Both the position numbers and the translations under genes were made by a program. Shown here in pieces: positions 13,107 through 20,441 of a DNA stretch of 22,222 nt. Under the pieces are notes generated by a model. That model did no database searches and was not told where the DNA came from. It saw nothing but the letters and a program-made list of their open reading frames with translations. Source of the DNA: JBFLXN01 sp040755715 [NCBI: Candidatus Edwardsbacteria bacterium] (lineage in GTDB: Bacteria; Edwardsbacteria; AC1; JBFLXN01); contig JBFLXN010000029.1 in the NCBI GenBank assembly GCA_040755715.1, positions 1 to 22,222 on the forward strand, written 5' to 3'. Every line of letters starts with the position of its first letter. The first letter of the stretch is position 1.

Positions 13107-14528
13107 ATGTATTCTGGACTTAATGAAGAAATCATTGCCAAGATTTTAGAACACGGCAACCTCTATGAAGTAGGAGGAGCTGTGAGAGATAGACTACTCC
13201 ATCCAGAGATTGAACCGAAAGATATTGACTATTTAGTGACTGGAGTACCTCTCAATGATTTAGTTACAATTTTATCACCCTTTGGTCGGGTTGATTTGGT
13301 CGGCAAATCCTTTGGAGTGATAAAATTTACTCCCTCACAACGGTTCACCGGGGGGGGTGAATCAGTTACTTATGACATTGCTCTTCCGAGAAAAGAAATA
13401 AGTACAGGAAAGGGACACCGTGATTTTCAGGTAGAGTTTTCTGCCGAAGGCGGATCCGCCTCTGGCGGAGACCACCGAATCTCAGTAGAAGAAGACCTGG
13501 GAAGACGAGACTTTACTATCAACGCTATGGCCTTAAGTCTAATGCGGAATGCGGAATGCGGAATGCGGAGGGCGGATATGTTAATTGACCCTTTTGGGGG
13601 GCGCCAGGATTTGGAAGAGAGAATAATTCGTTTGGTAAATCCAAATGCCTTTGAAGAAGACCCACTTAGAATGTTGAGAGCAGTGCAATTTGCCGCCAGA
13701 TTTGAATTCTCTATTGAAGAGAAGACCTTTAAACAGATGAAATCCCAGGCTTCCTTGATTCAAAGTATTTCTCCGGAACGAATTCAGGAAGAATTGAATA
13801 AGATGCTTTTAAAGGCCAATCGCCCGAGCATCGGATTCTGGCTAATGAAAGAGAGTGGTTTGCTAAAAGAAATTTTGCCTGAATTGCAAGAAGGGGTGGG
13901 AATAAGTCAGCCTGGAGGGTATCATCGTTACGATGTCTTTGAACATTCTATTATCATGACTGATGAATCACCAAAGGATTTAGTCTTGCGTTTAGCCGCC
14001 TTATTACATGATGTAGCCAAGCCGAGAACAAAGGTTTTGACTTTGGAGGGAGCAACCTTCTATGGTCACGAAAGACAGGGAGTGGAAATGGCGAAGTCTG
14101 TTTTGCAGCGCCTTCGGTATTCTAATGAGGTTACAGAAAAAGTTTTAATTTTAGTAAAGAAGCATATGTTTTCTGTGCCGGAGACAGATAAGGGACTGCG
14201 TCGTCTGATTCGCCGAGTAGGAGAGGAAGGTATCTTTCAGTTGTTGGAACTTAGACGAGCGGATGTCAAAGCTCAAGGGATGGGTGGTTCTTTAGAATAT
14301 ATTGACACTTTTGAAAAAATTATTCGGGAAGAGTTAGCGAAAAAACCTCCTTTGAGTGTGAAAGATTTAGCGATAAATGGTTATGATGTGATGCAAGAAT
14401 TCAACTTACCCTCCGGACCGATAATTGGAAAGATTCTCAACCATCTTTTGGCCAAAGTCTTAGAAAATCCGAAATTAAATAATAAAGAAGAACTCTTTAA
14501 AGCGGCGAGAAAGTTCGTAAAACGCTAG
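13107..14528 (+). CDS. CCA tRNA nucleotidyltransferase/poly(A) polymerase, HD-type
   Basis: 473 residues from the ATG at 13107. A GTG at 13089 adds six residues but lies within a dispersed repeat; neither start has a good Shine-Dalgarno. Numbering from that GTG, the nucleotidyltransferase core has VGGAVRDRLL (28-37), the metal-binding DID (45-47), RRDFTINAMA (139-148) and DPLRMLRAVQFAARFEF (191-207). The HD domain has EHS (His286), LLHDVAKP (His307/Asp308) and YGHE (His327). It should add or repair the 3' CCA of tRNA; the HD part may be a phosphohydrolase. Two low-conservation inserts are repeat-encoded: GGSASGGDH (121-129, from GGCGGATCCGCC-type DNA) and RNAECGMRRAD (from GGAATGC units). Both keep the frame and sit in loops between conserved motifs. 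Confidence 0.9.
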   Translation: MYSGLNEEIIAKILEHGNLYEVGGAVRDRLLHPEIEPKDIDYLVTGVPLNDLVTILSPFGRVDLVGKSFGVIKFTPSQRFTGGGESVTYDIALPRKEISTGKGHRDFQVEFSAEGGSASGGDHRISVEEDLGRRDFTINAMALSLMRNAECGMRRADMLIDPFGGRQDLEERIIRLVNPNAFEEDPLRMLRAVQFAARFEFSIEEKTFKQMKSQASLIQSISPERIQEELNKMLLKANRPSIGFWLMKESGLLKEILPELQEGVGISQPGGYHRYDVFEHSIIMTDESPKDLVLRLAALLHDVAKPRTKVLTLEGATFYGHERQGVEMAKSVLQRLRYSNEVTEKVLILVKKHMFSVPETDKGLRRLIRRVGEEGIFQLLELRRADVKAQGMGGSLEYIDTFEKIIREELAKKPPLSVKDLAINGYDVMQEFNLPSGPIIGKILNHLLAKVLENPKLNNKEELFKAARKFVKR

Positions 14529-14547
14529 ACGCGTAAAGCGTCTAGCG
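14523..14547. terminator. Perfect hairpin across the CCA gene stop codon
   Basis: CGCTAGACGC-GTAAA-GCGTCTAGCG, a perfect 10-bp stem with a 5-base loop. The stop codon TAG (14526-14528) is in the left arm. A further TCTAGCGT unit follows, so it belongs to a tandem GCGTCTA repeat. No T tract is present, so termination is uncertain; it could stabilise the 3' end. Confidence 0.5.
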
Positions 14548-14553
14548 TCTAGC

Positions 14554-14811
14554 GTGAATCTATGGGTAAGAGATTTTATAAATTACAAAAACTGTGGGTT
14601 GAAATTAGCGAAGAAAAAGAGTGGAGAAGACCCTGTTATAAAATGGAATGGTAAGAATGATAGAGGCAGAAGTTTAGCTAGCGGTGTTTATTTTTATCGT
14701 TTGTCCGTCACACCCCACGGCGGCTCCCTGCCCACAGGACGGCAGGCGGACGATTTTGGCGGAAAGGTGGGTGATTTCACGGCTACAAGGAAGATGATTT
14801 TGCTGAGGTAA
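14554..14811 (+). pseudogene. Fragment of a FlgD-like C-terminal domain
   Basis: 85 codons without a signal peptide or body. WNGKNDRGRSLASGVYFYRL and GDFTATRKMILLR are the two halves of the C-terminal Ig-like (FlgD/T9SS-sorting-like) domain that ends many secreted proteins in FCB-type bacteria. There the second half normally follows the first almost directly. Here about 20 residues (VTPHGGSLPTGRQ…FGGKVG) intervene, encoded by GGCGGCTCC and CCTGCCC…GGCAGGCGG repeat sequence. The first 25 codons are not domain-like. This looks like the surviving tail of a lost secreted-protein gene with a repeat inserted in frame. Expression is unlikely. Confidence 0.6.
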
Positions 14812-14815
14812 CCTT

Positions 14816-14862
14816 AACCCCTTTCTCCCCTTCCCCATTGGGGAAGGGGGAGGGGGGTTGGG
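14816..14862. repeat. C-rich/G-rich inverted repeat
   Basis: An arm of CCCC and TTCCCC blocks (to 14836) faces GGGGAAGGGGGAGGGGGG (14840-14857) around ATT. The G runs could also form a quadruplex on this strand. This is a commonly seen intergenic repeat type in many environmental genomes. Confidence 0.65.
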
Positions 14863-14884
14863 TCAAAGAAGGGCGTTCCAATTT

Positions 14885-14919
14885 GCCCCGCACCTATGCC
14901 TAGGTGCAGGGTCTTTTTT
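14885..14919 (+). terminator. Rho-independent terminator-like hairpin
   Basis: GCACCTA (14890-14896), loop TGCC, TAGGTGC (14901-14907), then AGGG and a run of six T (14914-14919). It is placed between the fragment and the promoter of the NHL gene. Confidence 0.55.
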
Positions 14920-14956
14920 GGAAAATGGAGGTAAATTTTCCTCAAGTGAAAATCCT

Positions 14957-14986
14957 TTGACAAAGACCTTTAAAATATGATAAAAT
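14957..14986 (+). promoter_or_regulatory. Sigma-70-type promoter of the NHL lipoprotein gene
   Basis: TTGACA (14957-14962) is a perfect -35 box and TAAAAT (14981-14986) a good -10 box, 18 bases apart, in A+T-rich DNA. The start codon is 33 bases further on, with AAGGA (15006-15010) as ribosome-binding site. Confidence 0.7.
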
Positions 14987-15018
14987 AAAAAAAGATTACC
15001 TATAAGGAAAACCATCAA

Positions 15019-15960
15019 ATGTTAAAATGGTTCTTCTTAAGTAACATACTGCTTATAGCAAGTTGTGTTCTGGTGAAAGTTAGTCCTGAACTCAAATCTA
15101 AAGCACCCACTGACAATATCCTGACAGCTGGGACGGCTGTCCTATCGAATAAGAAAATAGCCCTTCAATTTCTTTCTTCATTTGGCGCTCCCGGGAATGG
15201 TCCTGGTGAACTGAATCACTCCACTGCCATTACTTATGATTTTAAAGGAAGAATCCTGATTGCTGATGCAGGAAATCATAGAATAGTTATCTTTGATTCA
15301 TTGGGTCATTACCTTTCAGAATTCGGCGGTTTCGGAAGTCAGGATGGTCAATTTCAAGAACTGACAGACTTGGTAGCTAAGAATGACTTTTTTATTTATA
15401 CGGTGGATTCTCAAAACCGGTGTTTGCAGCGGTTTGAGGCAGATGGGAAATTTTTGCTAAAAATAGAGAATGTAGAATTTAAGCGGCCTTTTGCCGTTAC
15501 TTTTGCTCCCAGTGGTGAGATGTATGTTCTTGACCAGGAACGCTGTAAGGTCTTTGTCTTTGACGAATTTGGACGCAGGAAATTTGATTTCGGAGAATTC
15601 GGAACTGGTGAAGGTCAAATGATTAATCCACAGAAAATTGTATTTTTTAAAGAGAAGATTTTTGTTACTGACCAAGGAAATGGACGGGTTGCAGTCTTCA
15701 GTCGGCTTGGGCGATACCTCACAAATCTAGGTAAGAATATCTTGCATTCACCAGTGGGACTGAAGATAGCTCCTAATGGTAATTTATTAGTGACAGATAC
15801 GGGGACTTCTTCAATAGTAGTTCTTAATTCTTTCGGTCAACTAATGTCTTCTTTTTCTACTGAACTGAAGGAGCCAATAGATCTGGTTTTAGTTGGTGAA
15901 AATAAACTCTATGTGCTGGACCGGATAGGAGGATATGTGGCTGGGTTTAGAATAGAATAG
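15019..15960 (+). CDS. NHL-repeat beta-propeller lipoprotein
   Basis: 313 residues. The signal peptide MLKWFFLSNILLIASC ends in a lipobox (Cys16). The rest is a six-bladed NHL-type propeller with units such as GRILIADAGNHRIVIFDSLG, GEMYVLDQERCKVFVFDEFG, EKIFVTDQGNGRVAVFSRLG and GNLLVTDTGTSSIVVLNSFG, each about 45 residues and each with the hallmark D-x-G-N-x-R-v-x-v-F. The entry loop G-x-G-x-x-x-G-P-G-E-L is also typical. It should be a membrane-anchored extracytoplasmic protein that binds a ligand, peptide or glycan; no catalytic motif is seen. It has its own promoter and is followed by a degraded region, so it is probably monocistronic. Confidence 0.9.
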   Translation: MLKWFFLSNILLIASCVLVKVSPELKSKAPTDNILTAGTAVLSNKKIALQFLSSFGAPGNGPGELNHSTAITYDFKGRILIADAGNHRIVIFDSLGHYLSEFGGFGSQDGQFQELTDLVAKNDFFIYTVDSQNRCLQRFEADGKFLLKIENVEFKRPFAVTFAPSGEMYVLDQERCKVFVFDEFGRRKFDFGEFGTGEGQMINPQKIVFFKEKIFVTDQGNGRVAVFSRLGRYLTNLGKNILHSPVGLKIAPNGNLLVTDTGTSSIVVLNSFGQLMSSFSTELKEPIDLVLVGENKLYVLDRIGGYVAGFRIE

Positions 15961-15972
15961 GTCATTAAGTCA

Positions 15973-16258
15973 ATGGATAAGCGAATTATCCGTACAATTG
16001 AAGAACTAGAGGTTTGTGACACAGATGTTTGACAGTTTCAGTGGTAGTGTAGGCTCGCCCGTCCCGATAAATCGGGACGCCCGAGGGGGCTTGTCCCCGT
16101 AATTACGCCCATAAAGGGCTACACTACAAAACCTCACAAATTTACGTCACAAAGCGCTAGAGGTCTGCAAATTAGCGCGCGAGTTCAGCCGTAAGGTGAG
16201 CGAACTAATCAAGAAATTACCAGAAGAAGAAAAGTATAATCTTAAGAGTCAAACCTGA
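15973..16258 (+). pseudogene. S23/four-helix-bundle (23S rRNA IVP) gene, split by insertion
   Basis: The first piece (15973-16032) reads MDKRIIRTIEELEVCDTDV, stop. The second (16154-16258) reads ALEVCKLAREFSRKVSELIK, KLPEEEKYNLKSQT, stop. Joined at LEVC they give …IEELEVCKLAREFSRKVSEL…KLPEEEKYNLKSQ, the N-terminal third of the small four-helix-bundle proteins of the S23/IVP family (F-EeLEVWkkAreL…kLPkeEkyglvsQ). The joint is marked by CTAGAGGTTTG (16006-16016) and CTAGAGGTCTG (16157-16167), an almost perfect 11-base direct duplication 151 bases apart. The C-terminal two-thirds are missing. This gene is broken both by insertion and by truncation. Confidence 0.75.
16014..16153. mobile_element. 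140-bp MITE-like element inside the S23 remnant
   Basis: The ends are TTTGTGAC (16014-16021) and GTCACAAA (16146-16153), a perfect 8-bp terminal inverted repeat. Inside lies a second palindromic element, GTAGTGTAG (16044-16052) to CTACACTAC (16119-16127), related to 12914-12984. Inside that is a GTCCCGAT-AA-ATCGGGAC mini-palindrome (16061-16078). The gene flanks carry an 11-base near-perfect duplication (CTAGAGGTYTG). There is no transposase, so it would need one in trans. Confidence 0.65.
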
Positions 16259-16308
16259 ATGGTTACATTGCATCTATAAAAAGGCAGAAAGCACAGAACG
16301 GAATGAAT

Positions 16309-16348
16309 AATGACTCAATTACTCAATGACCTAACGACTCAATGACTC
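16309..16348. repeat. ATGACTCAAT tandem repeat
   Basis: About four units of the form AATGACTCA, with AATTACTCAATGACC as a variant, end shortly before the ABC ATPase start. The rest of 15961-16364 is the broken S23 gene and its insertion. Confidence 0.7.
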
Positions 16349-16364
16349 GGGGTGGTATACCTAC

Positions 16365-17387
16365 ATGAACAAAGCAATAATCATCAAAAACTTGACTAAG
16401 TCCTTCAAGAGAAAAGGCAAGAAAAAACGGGGAGATAAAGGAAATCCGAATGATGATTTCCTGATGGCGGTAGACCAGGTAAATTTAGAAATTGACCAAG
16501 GCGAGCTTTTTGGCCTTTTGGGTCCAAACGGTGCTGGTAAGACCACTCTGGTGAAGTGTCTTTCCACTCTTCTATTGCCAAATGAGGGCACGGCAAAAAT
16601 CCTCGGCTACGACCTCTTGAGAGACGGCAATGCTATTCGTCGTCAAATCGGTGTTACTACTGGCGGAGAAAGAACACTCTATTGGAAACTTTCCGCCAGA
16701 GATAATTTGAAATATTTTGGAGCACTCTATGGAATGTCCAAACAAGAAATACAGGAGAGAAGCGATTATCTCTTTGAAGTAATGGAGTTGAAAGACAGAG
16801 AAAACGAACGGTTGGAAAAGTATTCTACTGGTATGCGACAAAAAGTTTCTGTCTGCCGGGCGATTTTACATAATCCCGCTATTCTTCTCTTTGATGAACC
16901 AACCTTAGGGCTTGACCCACAATTTTCTCGCTTTCTCCGGCAATTTATTAAAGAGGAACTCAACAAAAAACAGGGAAAAACAATCCTTTTGACTACTCAT
17001 TATATGGATGAGGCTGATGAACTTTGCCACCGTCTGGCTTTCATCAACAGAGGGAAAATAGTAGCCATAGATACTCCAGAGAATCTGAAAAGAAACATAC
17101 CATTTGAGCGTATCTTGGAAATAAAATGCCAGGGGCAACTTACCATAGAGAAGTTTAAAAATCTCTCCAGTGTTTCCCGAGCCTATCTTGAAACTGAAGG
17201 GGGAACTTCATTTCTTCGGATTCAGACTGAGGAGCCTGAAAAGATTCTCAGTGAAATAATTGACCTGGCCAGAAAAGAAGCAAAAATTCTAGCCGTAGAT
17301 ACAAAAGAACCGACTTTAGAAGATGTGTTTATTTACCTTACAGGGGTTAGACTTACAGAAGATACCAGTTTATCGTCGATGGGTTAA
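16365..17387 (+). CDS. ABC-2 type exporter ATP-binding protein
   Basis: 340 residues of the DrrA/CcmA-like family. Walker A is GPNGAGKTT (53-61). The signature is KYSTGMRQKVSVCRAI (152-167, STGM in place of SGGQ, common in this family). Walker B is ILLFDEPTLGLDP (173-185), and the H-loop is LTTHYMDEAD (His213). The C-terminal about 80 residues (…EPTLEDVFIYLTG) are the usual DrrA-type tail. A basic insert (KRKGKKKRGDKGNPNDD) sits between the first beta strands. It should energise export of a lipid, polysaccharide or drug by an ABC-2 permease. The only permease in the window is at 20438, three genes downstream. GGGGTGG lies 11 bases before the ATG. Confidence 0.92.
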   Translation: MNKAIIIKNLTKSFKRKGKKKRGDKGNPNDDFLMAVDQVNLEIDQGELFGLLGPNGAGKTTLVKCLSTLLLPNEGTAKILGYDLLRDGNAIRRQIGVTTGGERTLYWKLSARDNLKYFGALYGMSKQEIQERSDYLFEVMELKDRENERLEKYSTGMRQKVSVCRAILHNPAILLFDEPTLGLDPQFSRFLRQFIKEELNKKQGKTILLTTHYMDEADELCHRLAFINRGKIVAIDTPENLKRNIPFERILEIKCQGQLTIEKFKNLSSVSRAYLETEGGTSFLRIQTEEPEKILSEIIDLARKEAKILAVDTKEPTLEDVFIYLTGVRLTEDTSLSSMG

Positions 17388-17426
17388 GTTTACGAAGCCC
17401 GTATCATTGTTTTTATATTGCCTTGT

Positions 17427-17530
17427 CAACTAAATAATGGTGTGATTACGTCGATTAAAAACACCGATGACGGTGATAAGAACATTGCTGTCACCGGCCT
17501 TTACCATCGCTGACATCTTTTAGTTAGTTG
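17427..17530. repeat. Nested imperfect inverted repeat before the prenyltransferase
   Basis: From outside in: CAACTAAA (17427-17434) with TTTAGTTAGTTG (17519-17530), TGGT (17438-17441) with ACCA (17503-17506), and CGGTGA (17471-17476) with TCACCG (17491-17496), around a 14-base loop. One frame reads NGVITSIKNTDDGDKNIAVT, then GLYHR and a stop. This is protein-like, but I do not recognise it. It could be a structured leader or a decayed element. Confidence 0.5.
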
Positions 17531-17568
17531 AATTTGATATTATCAATGAATAGCCAGGGGACAAAATT

Positions 17569-18444
17569 ATGAAAACCTTCATTCTTATTTGGGAAAGTTT
17601 TCGCTCCAAGCAGTGGATGAAAAATCTGTTTATCTTCGCAGGGATTTTATTTTCTCAAAATATTTTGGATTTCCTCTTACTATCTAAAGTAATATTTGCC
17701 TTTCTTATTTTTTGTTTTCTCTCAGGTTCTATCTACATTTTCAATGACCTCACTGACTTAGAACAGGATAGGCGCCATCCTGTCAAATCTCATAGACCAC
17801 TTGCTTCAGGGAGGCTTAAGGCTGGTCAGGCCATATCGGCCTTGATAATTTTTATACCCTCTTCCTTAGCCGTGTCTTATTGGTTAAATCTATCTTTTTT
17901 CATAATTGCCTTGGCTTACTTTCTGCTTCAATTAGCCTATTCTTTTTCTTTAAAAAATGTGGTTATTTTAGATGTCTTCATTGTCGCTATTGGTTTTGTT
18001 CTGCGAGTCTTAGCCGGGGCAGTGGTCATCAATGTGGAGATTTCTTCTTGGTTTTTAGTCTGCGCCATCCTTCTGTCTCTTTTCCTCGGATTAAGCAAGA
18101 GAAGATATGAGTTAGTGGTTTTAAAAGAAAAAGCCCAGAATTATAGAAAGGTCCTGGCAGAATATAGCCCTTATCTGTTAGACCAGATGATTTCAGTAGT
18201 TACTTCCGCCACGGTGGTGGCCTATACTCTTTATACCGTCTCTCCGGAAACAATTCAAAAGTTTAAGACCAAGAATCTTATCTTTACCGTTCCTTTTGTC
18301 CTCTATGGAATTTTCCGATACCTGTATCTCATTCACCAAAAAGGATTGGGCGGGAATCCAGAAAATATTTTAGTCACAGATAAACCTTTGATGATTGATA
18401 TTCTTCTATGGGTGATAACAGCAGGGATAATATTATATGGGTAA
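17569..18444 (+). CDS. UbiA-family prenyltransferase, decaprenyl-P phosphoribosyltransferase-like
   Basis: 291 residues with about eight or nine membrane segments. FRSKQWMKNLFIFAG (11-25), the Mg-binding motif NDLTDLEQDRRHPVKSHRPLASG (59-81, NDxxDxxxD) and YSFSLKNVVILDVFIVAIGFVLR match the UbiA subgroup that transfers phosphoribose to polyprenyl phosphate (as Rv3806c of mycobacteria) rather than quinone prenyltransferases. The product would be a polyprenyl-phosphoribose intermediate for envelope glycans. Substrate assignment is by motif resemblance only. AGGGGAC precedes the ATG by eight bases. The last 8 bases overlap the DUF362 gene, showing coupled expression. Confidence 0.85.
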   Translation: MKTFILIWESFRSKQWMKNLFIFAGILFSQNILDFLLLSKVIFAFLIFCFLSGSIYIFNDLTDLEQDRRHPVKSHRPLASGRLKAGQAISALIIFIPSSLAVSYWLNLSFFIIALAYFLLQLAYSFSLKNVVILDVFIVAIGFVLRVLAGAVVINVEISSWFLVCAILLSLFLGLSKRRYELVVLKEKAQNYRKVLAEYSPYLLDQMISVVTSATVVAYTLYTVSPETIQKFKTKNLIFTVPFVLYGIFRYLYLIHQKGLGGNPENILVTDKPLMIDILLWVITAGIILYG

Positions 18445-19525
18445 CCAGATGCCAAAATCAAAAGTAGTAGTGCTTAGAACCAGTCCGGAGACAATCTTAG
18501 ATGATTACGCAAAATTGATGCATCTTGCCGAATACGAAAAGTTTATTGATAAAGATAAAGACACTCTTTTAAAACTTAACCTCTCTTGGACGAAATACTT
18601 TCCTGCTTGTTCTTCCCAGCCCTGGCAGGTGGAAGGGATAGTAAAAACTCTGCTCAGGGACGGCTTTTTAAAAGAAAAATTGTTTCCAGTGGAAAATAAA
18701 ACGGTAGTAACCGAACCTGTCAAAGGTGCCATTAACAATAAGTGGCTGGTGGTATTACAAAAATATGGTCTTCCTTTTGTTTCTTTACCAGAAGTGGAAT
18801 GGGTTAAATATGAGTTTAAGGGAAAACTGCTAAAGTTAGACAAAATATTTCCCGAAGGCATTGAGATACCTAAGATGTTCATCGGGAAAAATGTTATTCA
18901 TCTTCCTACGATAAAGACACACGGACATTCAATGACAACCGGGGCGATTAAAAATTCATTTGGAGGACTGCTTAAAGAAGTAAGGCATTATGCCCATAAG
19001 CATATACACGAAGTTTTGGTTGACTTAATGATTATGCAAAAAGAACTTCAGCCAGGAATTTTTGCGGTAATGGATGGCACAGTATGTGGAGATGGAGCAG
19101 GGCCAAGGACAATGATTCCCAAGATAAAAAATTACCTCTTAGCGAGTGGTGATTTGGTCGCTATAGATGCGGTAGCTGCCAAGATGATGGGATTTAACCC
19201 TACGGAGATTCCCTATATTAGAATGTGCGATGAAATGAAATTGGGAATAGGAAGACTTAAGGAAATAGAAATAGCAGGAGAAGATGTTTCTGAGGTAAAT
19301 TTTGGTTTTAAAACAAAAAGGAGTTTGGTTATCTGGGGAGACCAATTATTGCGCAAGGGCCCATTAAGATTTCTGGAAAAGCCTTTTCTTCATTCTCCCT
19401 TAGTCATCTGGGCACCACTCGCCTCTACTCTATTTCACGATTATCTGTGGTATCCCATCATTGGCAAGAAAAGAATTAGAGAATTTATGAAGACAGAGTG
19501 GGGGAGATTATTTGAAAAATATTGA
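18437..19525 (+). CDS. DUF362 domain protein
   Basis: 362 residues. The DUF362 core is visible as DTLLKLNLSW near the N-terminus, then FIGKNVIHLPTIKTHGHSMT…GAIKNSFGG, then VMDGTVCGDGAGP…LLASGDLVAIDAVAAKMMG, in the order known for the family. There is no ferredoxin-type CxxCxxC cluster, although many DUF362 proteins have one. The C-terminal region (LRFLEKPFLHSPLVIWAPLA) is hydrophobic and may touch the membrane. The function of the family is not established. The ATG at 18437 overlaps the prenyltransferase end and has AGGGA nearby; an internal ATG at 18449 is an alternative. Its place suggests a role in the same envelope pathway. Confidence 0.88.
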   Translation: MGNQMPKSKVVVLRTSPETILDDYAKLMHLAEYEKFIDKDKDTLLKLNLSWTKYFPACSSQPWQVEGIVKTLLRDGFLKEKLFPVENKTVVTEPVKGAINNKWLVVLQKYGLPFVSLPEVEWVKYEFKGKLLKLDKIFPEGIEIPKMFIGKNVIHLPTIKTHGHSMTTGAIKNSFGGLLKEVRHYAHKHIHEVLVDLMIMQKELQPGIFAVMDGTVCGDGAGPRTMIPKIKNYLLASGDLVAIDAVAAKMMGFNPTEIPYIRMCDEMKLGIGRLKEIEIAGEDVSEVNFGFKTKRSLVIWGDQLLRKGPLRFLEKPFLHSPLVIWAPLASTLFHDYLWYPIIGKKRIREFMKTEWGRLFEKY

Positions 19526-19550
19526 GCAGTTAAACTAAAAAGGAGGTTCT

Positions 19551-20441
19551 ATGGTATTTCTTTTCTCAATGATTGTAGTAGTGGTGGCTATTTTTGTCTG
19601 GGTAGCTGCCAGAAAGAAAGTGCTTGAACAGCACAATATTGCTTTTCGCCAGACAAGCCAAATTGCCATGGTGGTTACTATAGTTTTTGTAGTGATTGCC
19701 ATTACTCAGATTCTAACCGTTATACCGGCAGGGCATGTGGGAGTAGTTGATTTCTTTGGTACAGTTTCTAAAGCCACACTCAAAGCAGGAATTAACTTTA
19801 GGAATCCTCTGGCACGCATTATCAAATTCTCAGTAAAGACACAGGAGATAAAAGAAACAATGGATGTTCCTTCAAAGGAAGGATTAACAGTGCAATTAGA
19901 AATTAGCGCCATTTTTCATCTGGACTCTGAAAAGGCGGCAGAAGTATATAAGACTATTGGAAGAGATTATGTTTCAATCATCCTTGAGCCGCAGTTCCGT
20001 TCTGTAAGTAGGGGTGTGACGGCGGCATACGAAGCCCGTGCTCTTTATACTTCAGAGCGTGAAGTACTCACCAAGCAGATTCAAGAAGAACTTTCAAAGA
20101 TAATAGCACCACGCGGCATCGTGGTAGAAAACACTCCCTTACGGCGTGTGGGACTTCCACCTAAGTTGACAGAAGCGATTGAGGAAAAATTACGCGCCGA
20201 ACAGGAAAGTCAGCGGATGCAGTTTGTCTTAGCAAAGGAGAGACAAGAAGCAGACCGTAAACGCATTGAAGCCCAGGGAATTGCAGACTTCCAGAATATT
20301 GTCGCCAGGGGAATTAGTGAGGCACTTCTGCGCTGGAAAGGAATTGAGGCTACAGAGAAACTTGCTAATTCTCCCAATGCCAAAGTGGTCATTATCGGTG
20401 CCGGAAAAGATGGCCTGCCAATCATCTTAGATACAAAATGA
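19551..20441 (+). CDS. SPFH/Band 7 (prohibitin-like) membrane protein
   Basis: 296 residues. There are two hydrophobic segments (about 2-19 and 38-58), then the SPFH domain beginning VIPAGHVGVVDFFG. It includes FSVKTQEIKETMDVPSKEGL, QFRSVSRGVTAAYEARALY and IVVENTPLRRVGLPPKL, close to the eukaryotic prohibitin pattern. A charged helical stretch (EEKLRAEQESQRMQF…AKERQEADRKRIEAQG) would form the coiled coil by which these proteins assemble into rings. The C-terminus VVIIGAGKDGLPIILDTK is typical of bacterial prohibitin homologues. AAGGAGG lies five bases before the ATG. Its stop overlaps the permease start (ATGA), so it is cotranslated with an exporter subunit. The role may be membrane-domain or protease-scaffold organisation. 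Confidence 0.92.
   Translation: MVFLFSMIVVVVAIFVWVAARKKVLEQHNIAFRQTSQIAMVVTIVFVVIAITQILTVIPAGHVGVVDFFGTVSKATLKAGINFRNPLARIIKFSVKTQEIKETMDVPSKEGLTVQLEISAIFHLDSEKAAEVYKTIGRDYVSIILEPQFRSVSRGVTAAYEARALYTSEREVLTKQIQEELSKIIAPRGIVVENTPLRRVGLPPKLTEAIEEKLRAEQESQRMQFVLAKERQEADRKRIEAQGIADFQNIVARGISEALLRWKGIEATEKLANSPNAKVVIIGAGKDGLPIILDTK

Noticed and set aside
14816-14862. C-rich/G-rich palindrome as a transcription terminator
   Set aside because: No T tract follows. The hairpin at 14885-14919 is a better candidate, and this sequence looks like a repeat type.
18505-18882. 125-codon minus-strand open frame inside the DUF362 gene
   Set aside because: It is antisense to clear family motifs, with no start signal.
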